From assembly GCA_021464525.1 (NCBI GenBank), contig JADRCO010000006.1:28039-92038 (forward strand): a stretch of 64,000 bases of DNA, in the 5' to 3' direction. Within the stretch, counting starts at the first letter, position 1; each line of letters opens with the position of its first letter. The translations under genes and the position numbers were made by a program. This DNA comes from Rhizophagus sp. LPA8_4_AMF. Its lineage: Eukaryota > Glomeromycota > Glomeromycetes > Glomerales > Glomeraceae. The notes beneath the pieces were generated by a model. That model saw nothing but the letters and a program-made list of their open reading frames with translations. It was not told where the DNA came from and searched no databases. Shown piece after piece: positions 59,030-64,000 of the stretch.

Positions 59030-59616
59030 AAAAAAGACTTCGATAAATAAAGTTACTTCTAATGAAGAAAAAAAATGTTATGTGGAAAATGTAATGACTA
59101 ATGAAATATTTAATACAAAAGTTGGACCAGTGGTAATAATGATATTGATAAGATACCCAGTTATCAACTCTTAAATCTGCACACAGAGCATTAAAATGGA
59201 TATCTTATGATAGATTTTATGATATTAAATATATTGCAAAAAGTGAGTTTGGCAAAGTATTGAATTGATGGGCATATAATAAGATGGAATGATGAAAATA
59301 AAAAATTGGAAAAGAGAAAAAATTAAGTTGTGGCTCAGAGAAGTTAAAAAACATTACATTAGGATTGATGAACGAAGTATTATTAATTTATTATTTAATA
59401 TAATTTGAAAATTTTATTTTTTTTTATTGATACATTTGTATTTTGTTGAAATTACATCACGTTATAAATTAATTTATATTGGCGCTTGCGCCACTAATAC
59501 AGAAACAAAAAATTATATGATTGTTTTAGATTATTCAGGTTTACGAAATTATTCAGTTACTAGTGATGCCAACTTAACTGAAACCAAAGGTTAAATTGTT
59601 TTGACATTTATTATTT

Positions 59617-59826
59617 TAGTTTTAGTTAGTTGTTAGTAAGAAGGAAATCTCAATAAATTTAGATCTACTAATTAATAGTCTTTTGACCATGTTAAAATTG
59701 AATAATCATAAAGATGAGAAATTAAATAAAAATTTTATTTTAAATACTTTATTTAATAAAAGTGAAACATCGTTACTATTTGTTGCTGACTTAGCCAAGT
59801 CTTTTGAAAAACTTGTTGTCACCTGA
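59617..59826 (+). CDS. Coding-like fragment of unknown origin inside the kinase pseudogene
   Basis: After an acceptor-like TTATTTTAG the sequence is open to the TGA at 59824-59826. Residues include KEISINLDLLINSLLTMLKL, NNHKDEKLNKNFILNTLFNK and SETSLLFVADLAKSFEKLVV. The content does not belong to a kinase domain and is not low-complexity. No start codon or upstream partner exon could be assigned. It may be part of another gene brought in with the insertion. Confidence 0.3.
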
Positions 59827-59854
59827 TCGCCGACGTTGAGATGCAGCAACATTG

Positions 59855-60170
59855 ATCAGGGAGGGAAAGGAAAGGAAAAGCGAGAGAGGAGAAAGGGAAA
59901 GAGTGGGGAATAAGGAAAGGGAAAGGGAAAGGGAAGAGAGAATAAGGAAAAAGGGAAAGAAAAAAGGAAGTGGAAAGGGAAAGGGAAAGAAAAGGAAAAG
60001 AGAAAAGAAAAAAGTGAGAGGGAAGGGGAAGGGAAAGGAAAGAAGGAAATAAAGCGAGAGAGGGAAAAGGAAAAAGAGCGGAATAAGGGAAAGAGAAAGG
60101 GAAAAGAAGAAGAAAGGAGGGAATAAGGAAGGGGAAAGGGAAAGGGAAGAGGAAAAACGAGAGAAGTGCG
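59855..60170 (+). repeat. Purine (GGGAAA/GAGAAA) low-complexity tract
   Basis: About 315 bases almost free of pyrimidines on this strand, made of GGGAAAGGGAAA-type and GAGAGA-type runs. The Phe/Pro/Leu-rich and Glu/Lys/Arg-rich open frames on either strand are by-products and are not annotated. Such tracts can form triplex or G-rich structures and often mark microsatellite expansion. Confidence 0.9.
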
Positions 60171-61302
60171 AGAAATACACAAACATACAACTCACATTCC
60201 CAACCTACATACCTAAAAAAAGATGTAAAAAAAACGGAACCGAAGAAAAGACCTAATAAAGAGAAGACCAAAGGATAGATAAGAGAAAAGGAGACGCAGA
60301 CCTACATATTTATATTATTTATGTTATATATTACATTAAGGTTATGTGTTACATATCACAATGAATAATATTTGCATTTTTGCGTAAGTAGCTTATTCAC
60401 ATGATTGATATGATTAACCTAAATATCAAATGAGTAATTTTTAATTTTACAGATTAAAAATACATTACTCAGAACTTGATTATTTAACAAGTTAAAACTA
60501 TTTCAACACGTGGATTTTTTGCTTTATTATAATTCTGTTAAACTCAATCAGTTAAGTCGGCATCACTATTAGGTACACGTCATAATGAATTAAGTTGATA
60601 AAATTCAATATTTACGTAGTATTGCATTCGGACTTGAATATATTCACGACGATAATGAATAATTCATCGTTCGAGATTACATTTTAGCAATATACTACAG
60701 AAAGTATTACATGTAAAATGTAATGTTTATAGTGCTGATATGGGATTATATACTAAAGCTTCTGATATCTATAGTTTTGGTATAATTATGTATGAAGTAA
60801 TTTCTGGATTACCTCCATATCATGATGTAAGCCATGATATAAATTTAGCAATAAAAATTTGTCAAGGACTTAGACCAAGGTTTAATATTAAAGTACCCCA
60901 ATTGATTGTTCATTTAATTAAAAGATGCTTAGATGCAAATCCATTAAATCGACCAACAGCAAATGAAATTGAAAAGTTTATATTCATGGGCGTTTTAATT
61001 TTAACGGTCTAATAGAATTACAAAAACAAATTAAAGCAGATGAAATCAATGGTAATTCATCAACTAATAACTTGCCCTCGATTAGTTTATGCATATTTAT
61101 ACAAGTAGATAGATTATAATCTTCATGAATCAAAATTCTGATGACTATTATGAACATTTATTATAATCACAGAATATTTGGGTATTTATTAAGTAAATGA
61201 ATTTATCGCTTTTAAAAAATGCTGATAAATTTTGTTTTTATAAATAGAATCTCAACAAATTGATATTTCTCAATTGAATATTAATACTGTAGAAGCGGTA
61301 AA

Positions 61303-62349
61303 TTATTTAACTATAATAAAAAAATTTTATTGTTCATAGATAATATGATATTTTAATTTTATATTCTATTTTTTTTTAGATCAAGATAATAACAATGACT
61401 AATATTCAAAATAAAATAGTTTCTATGTCTGTTGTTGTACCGAACTATAAAATTTGTTAATTCAAGGTAATACAATTTGAAATTTCATTTAGTATTTGAT
61501 TTTCTTAAAAAAAACAAGACGGGAAGTCTCCAAATTTACGTTCTGCTTTCTACAATCAATTGATTTGCAATTCTTTTTTATTATAGCCCTGTTCAGTTCT
61601 AGATCGGATCGTTCGGGACCGAAAAAAAAAATAAATATGATTGGCTGTCACGTGTCGATCTAAGGTAAACACCTGGACTTATGAGAGTCTTATGAGACTA
61701 AAATGTTTGAAATTAGTATCTATCTAAATAATAATATTAAATAAATATTTGGTTAGAAATCTTGTACAAAGACGATAAAAAAATTTGACTACGTCCGTTT
61801 TTTCATGTTTTACCGAGCCGTAAAGTGTACTGAATGTTATTAGCAATGTATGTATGCTTCAAAGAGTTCGAACGTTCTAATAGTTCCATTTCTTAGTAAT
61901 TTAAAACCATGTAACAAAATAGCTTCATAAATATACATGTATATTTTTTATTTCATTATTTTCAAAGACTTTTTTTTTTGCTCTTGCTTAAGAAATTAAC
62001 GGAGAATTATTGAATATGTTAAGCTCTTAAGAAAATGCGAGGTTTAGAAGTGGATGAATGGAAGAGATATTGCTATCATTTCATTAAATTTTGATGATAA
62101 ATCGAACCGCAAAAATATTTTTTTTTACGTTAAAAAATTCTTAAAACACATAAGGAAATAATAAAATTATATATGTATACAACCGATTTTATAAGTTATC
62201 TTCTTGAATTTGGTGATGATCACATGCACAGTATATTAAAAAACGTGATAATTATCATGTGAAATTACTTGTGATGAATTGGCTATATCTTTTGAAATTT
62301 CTGAGATTTATTATTTGCTTCATAGACCTAATTTCGCTTTTTTTTAATT
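61303..62349. other. Intergenic
   Basis: 3' flank of the kinase pseudogene. A block starting CCCTGTTCAGTTCTAGATCG followed by an A-run (about 61590-61632) may be the end of a retroelement. No gene recognised. Confidence 0.4.
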
Positions 62350-62575
62350 AGTTATTCTAATTTGAAATCATCTGTAAAAAAGTCCATTTACTAGAAGTAT
62401 GTGAAAAATGTAATGAAATACTGTACATAATGCAAACGTTTCCGACAAAATTTTAAAAATTGGACTAATAGTAACAGTTGTTTTGATAAATTTACTCAAA
62501 ATACTTAACTATCAACTCATAAATGCGTATACGAAGCATTAGAATGGATGGTTCTTAATCGCATATCGGTTAAGG
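62350..62575 (+). pseudogene. Partial second copy of the kinase 5' region
   Basis: The sequence from TTCTAATTTGAAATCATCTG (62354) to GCATTAGAATGGAT (about 62550) matches 59005-59195 of the kinase pseudogene (shared features: TTTGAAATCATCT, GAAAAATGTAATGA, TACTTAACTATCAACTC versus TACCCAGTTATCAACTC, GCATTA(A/G)AATGGAT). It retains traces of the cysteine motif and of the EALEW boundary before the kinase domain, but stops occur in all frames and no kinase domain follows. Confidence 0.6.
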
Positions 62576-62870
62576 AAGTCCTAAAATTTTAGGGTATATT
62601 TTTATTGATCAATTAAAGACCATATGATACATATGTTACATTCCAATTGACTTAATAACAGTCAATAAATTATGATTAAAGTTAGAACCATGACTGATTC
62701 AACTTACAGTATAATAATGTCACAAAAGTTTGTTTTTAAACCCAAGATCTTAGGCTGGGACAATAGGTTAGATGATTAGGACAGACACAATCTTATATAA
62801 TAAAATTTATAATTTGGGGATAATTAAGGTCATACGGATCGATTATTAATCGATTAATCGATCACGAAAT

Positions 62871-63076
62871 GCTATTCATTTCTGATTGATTGGATTTTTG
62901 ATCGGGTACGAATTATAATTATTGGGTGACGAAATTGTGAAACTTTAATCAGTGACCCGATTTTATCGACCCACAAAAAAGTAGAATTTTTTGATCGCTC
63001 AATTATAATTTTGGTCACATGTTTAGATTGGTTAACGGATTTTGCGATCAAAACCCTGAACAATCAGAAATGAACA
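62871..63076. mobile_element. Short inverted-repeat element (MITE-like)
   Basis: Left arm CATTTCTGATTGATTGGATT with TTTGATCG matches inverted right arm CGATCAAAACCCTGAACAAT with CAGAAATGAACAG. The arms are about 33 bases, imperfect, about 140 bases apart. No open frame or clear target duplication. Confidence 0.5.
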
Positions 63077-63120
63077 GTCCTACTGTAAATTCAACCAACA
63101 TTTCGATAGTCCCAGTTGAT

Positions 63121-63630
63121 TTTTTTTTTTTTTTTGTTAGTAACACTCATTTCTTTATTAATTTATTAGCCATAAATGATACATAAAACGTACAAAAGAA
63201 ATACATAGAGCTAGCCTCTATCTACTAACTCCATAGGATGCGTTGCTAACGCAACACTATAAAATGACCAAAGTGCATTATTACACGTTGGGAATTCGAC
63301 TACTCTATGTAATAAGAACTCTCTACGACTAAAACTAAGCCATCATCACCACTAATCTAAACTATGTCTAATTCTATATAACTAATATAAGAGCCCACTC
63401 CTTGTTTCAGGTTGACGTCTCCGTAGCTATGCTACTCGCTCCATCAGGTAATCCCGAATCGTGGTACTTAGTCCCTAGGCGAAAGAACGAACTCTTATCC
63501 AAATCTTCAAAAGCCGAATCTCCTTCCAGTTGTCAGAATTATTTCCGGCCATTCAATTATGATGCACTCGGCGTATAATCCCAATCGTCGTCCAAAAATC
63601 TAATTTCCAAAATCTGATAAATTCCTATGT
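63121..63630 (-). mobile_element. Retroposed sequence with poly(A) tail (minus strand)
   Basis: On the minus strand this block of raised G+C (about 63630 down to 63180) ends in AATAAA-containing sequence (63155-63165) and an A-run of 16 at 63136-63121, followed directly by unrelated DNA. That is the layout of a poly(A)-primed retrocopy (LINE/SINE or processed transcript). One frame reads MAGNNSDNWKEIRLLKIWIR and VRSFA before a stop; another reads DDDWDYTPSAS. These resemble sequence common in glomeromycete repeats by memory, which is weak support. The 5' end is uncertain. Confidence 0.45.
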
Positions 63631-64000
63631 TGGTGATGATTGATCGATCATGTGATTACTGTGTCTGATAGATTTACCCCAGTATCACCGACACTTTTCT
63701 GCCCCCACGTGATTTTTTGTGGCGCATCAGCCTAATTTGCTTTTTTGTGTAACATTTATCTTAGAAAAAATAATAATTGCAAATTTTTTCACTTCTCGCG
63801 GCACTTTTAAAATATAAAAATATAAAGAAAATTAAATTTTCATACTTTAAGGTATAAAAATATTAATTTCATGCTCTTAAAATTTTGTTTTTAAAATTTA
63901 ATAAATTATTTACTTTCTATAAAACAATAAAAATATGCTTTATTGATAAAAATATCATTGATTTTACATTGAAATTTATGTCTGCTTATTTACTAATAAA
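63631..64000. other. Window edge, nothing recognised
   Basis: AT-rich tail with A/T runs; no gene or repeat boundary seen. Confidence 0.3.

Larger units (their letters stand above)
59030..61302 (+). pseudogene. Protein kinase pseudogene interrupted by foreign sequence
   Basis: Blocks of a glomeromycete kinase follow one another in order but in several frames: N-terminal region with ALKWISYDRFYDIKYIAKSE (about 59190), glycine-loop remnant EFGKVLN (Gly-rich loop degraded), beta3 block with VA-x-RS and LGLMNEV-like traces (about 59330), hinge region RYKLIYIGACATNTETKNYM and IVLDYSGLRNY (about 59470-59560), catalytic loop eroded from HRDLH to HRSRLH (about 60668), then a direct jump to YTKASDIYSFGIIMYEVISG (60740), skipping DFG to APE. 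The C-lobe 60740-60985 is nearly intact (GLRPRFNIKVPQLIVHLIKR). Tail remnants include LIELQKQIKADEINGNSSTN, NSDDYYEH and ESQQIDISQLNINTVEA. Between hinge and catalytic loop lie about 1 kb of unrelated sequence (59617-60590), including a purine tract. Non-functional as a kinase. Confidence 0.8.

Noticed and set aside
59791-60271. Long Phe/Pro/Leu-rich open frames (minus) and Glu/Lys/Arg-rich frame (plus)
   Set aside because: All arise from the purine low-complexity tract; no start context, no non-repetitive content.

Overview
The window looks like nuclear DNA of an arbuscular-mycorrhizal fungus, most likely Rhizophagus or a close glomeromycete. The reasons are the very AT-rich base composition, the short GT-AG introns ending in TATAG or TTTAG, and a typical mix of expanded families: BTB-BACK-TLDc proteins, tyrosine-kinase-like (TKL-type) kinases with the block RPRFNIKVPQLI, an F-box/LRR protein, Kelch membrane proteins and a Crinkler (CRN) N-terminal domain, all within repeat-rich DNA. 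This assignment is inference; no search was run.

Layout. 1-17 kb: a truncated BTB-BACK-TLDc gene (minus), an F-box/LRR gene (minus), two frame-broken genes (a secreted protein, plus strand, and a multi-pass surface protein, minus strand), then an intact BTB-BACK-TLDc gene (minus). 17-26 kb: a TA-flanked MITE, a Crinkler-like gene with a decaying tail, a Kelch pseudogene and a C2H2 zinc-finger fragment. 26.5-32.3 kb: an extremely AT-rich island with a 1.7-kb palindrome and a second MITE copy. 32.5-40.4 kb: a third BTB-BACK-TLDc gene, a kinase and a small secreted protein (all minus). 43-44 kb: a tandem array of hairpin-rich repeats with higher G+C. 46.7-47.7 kb: a BTB-BACK gene without TLDc. 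53.2-54.7 kb: a six-exon gene with an HMG-box-like stretch. 55-64 kb: MITEs, a kinase pseudogene interrupted by foreign sequence, a partial copy of its 5' end, and a minus-strand retrocopy-like element.

The main discovery candidate lies downstream of the two complete BTB-BACK-TLDc genes. In both, the apparent stop codon overlaps a GTAAGT splice donor. Behind it is an array of exon-like cassettes (4 in one gene, 13 in the other), each 45-87 nt, each flanked by an acceptor and a donor, each a multiple of three, all in phase 2 and all free of in-frame stops. They encode degenerate repeats of the form K-F-x-x-Q-x-C-A-x-I-x-F-Q-x-Y-S-I. Both arrays end in a terminal exon with a strongly hydrophobic segment near the C-terminus. 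Intron retention would give a soluble protein of about 460 aa. Splicing would give a repeat-tailed, probably membrane-anchored form (589 and 783 aa if every cassette is used). Because all cassettes are symmetric, exon skipping could produce many tail variants without breaking the frame.

The intact genes do not form an operon or a known pathway. BTB-BACK and F-box proteins are both typical ubiquitin-ligase adaptors, the kinase is a probable cytosolic signalling protein, and the secreted and Crinkler proteins are effector candidates.
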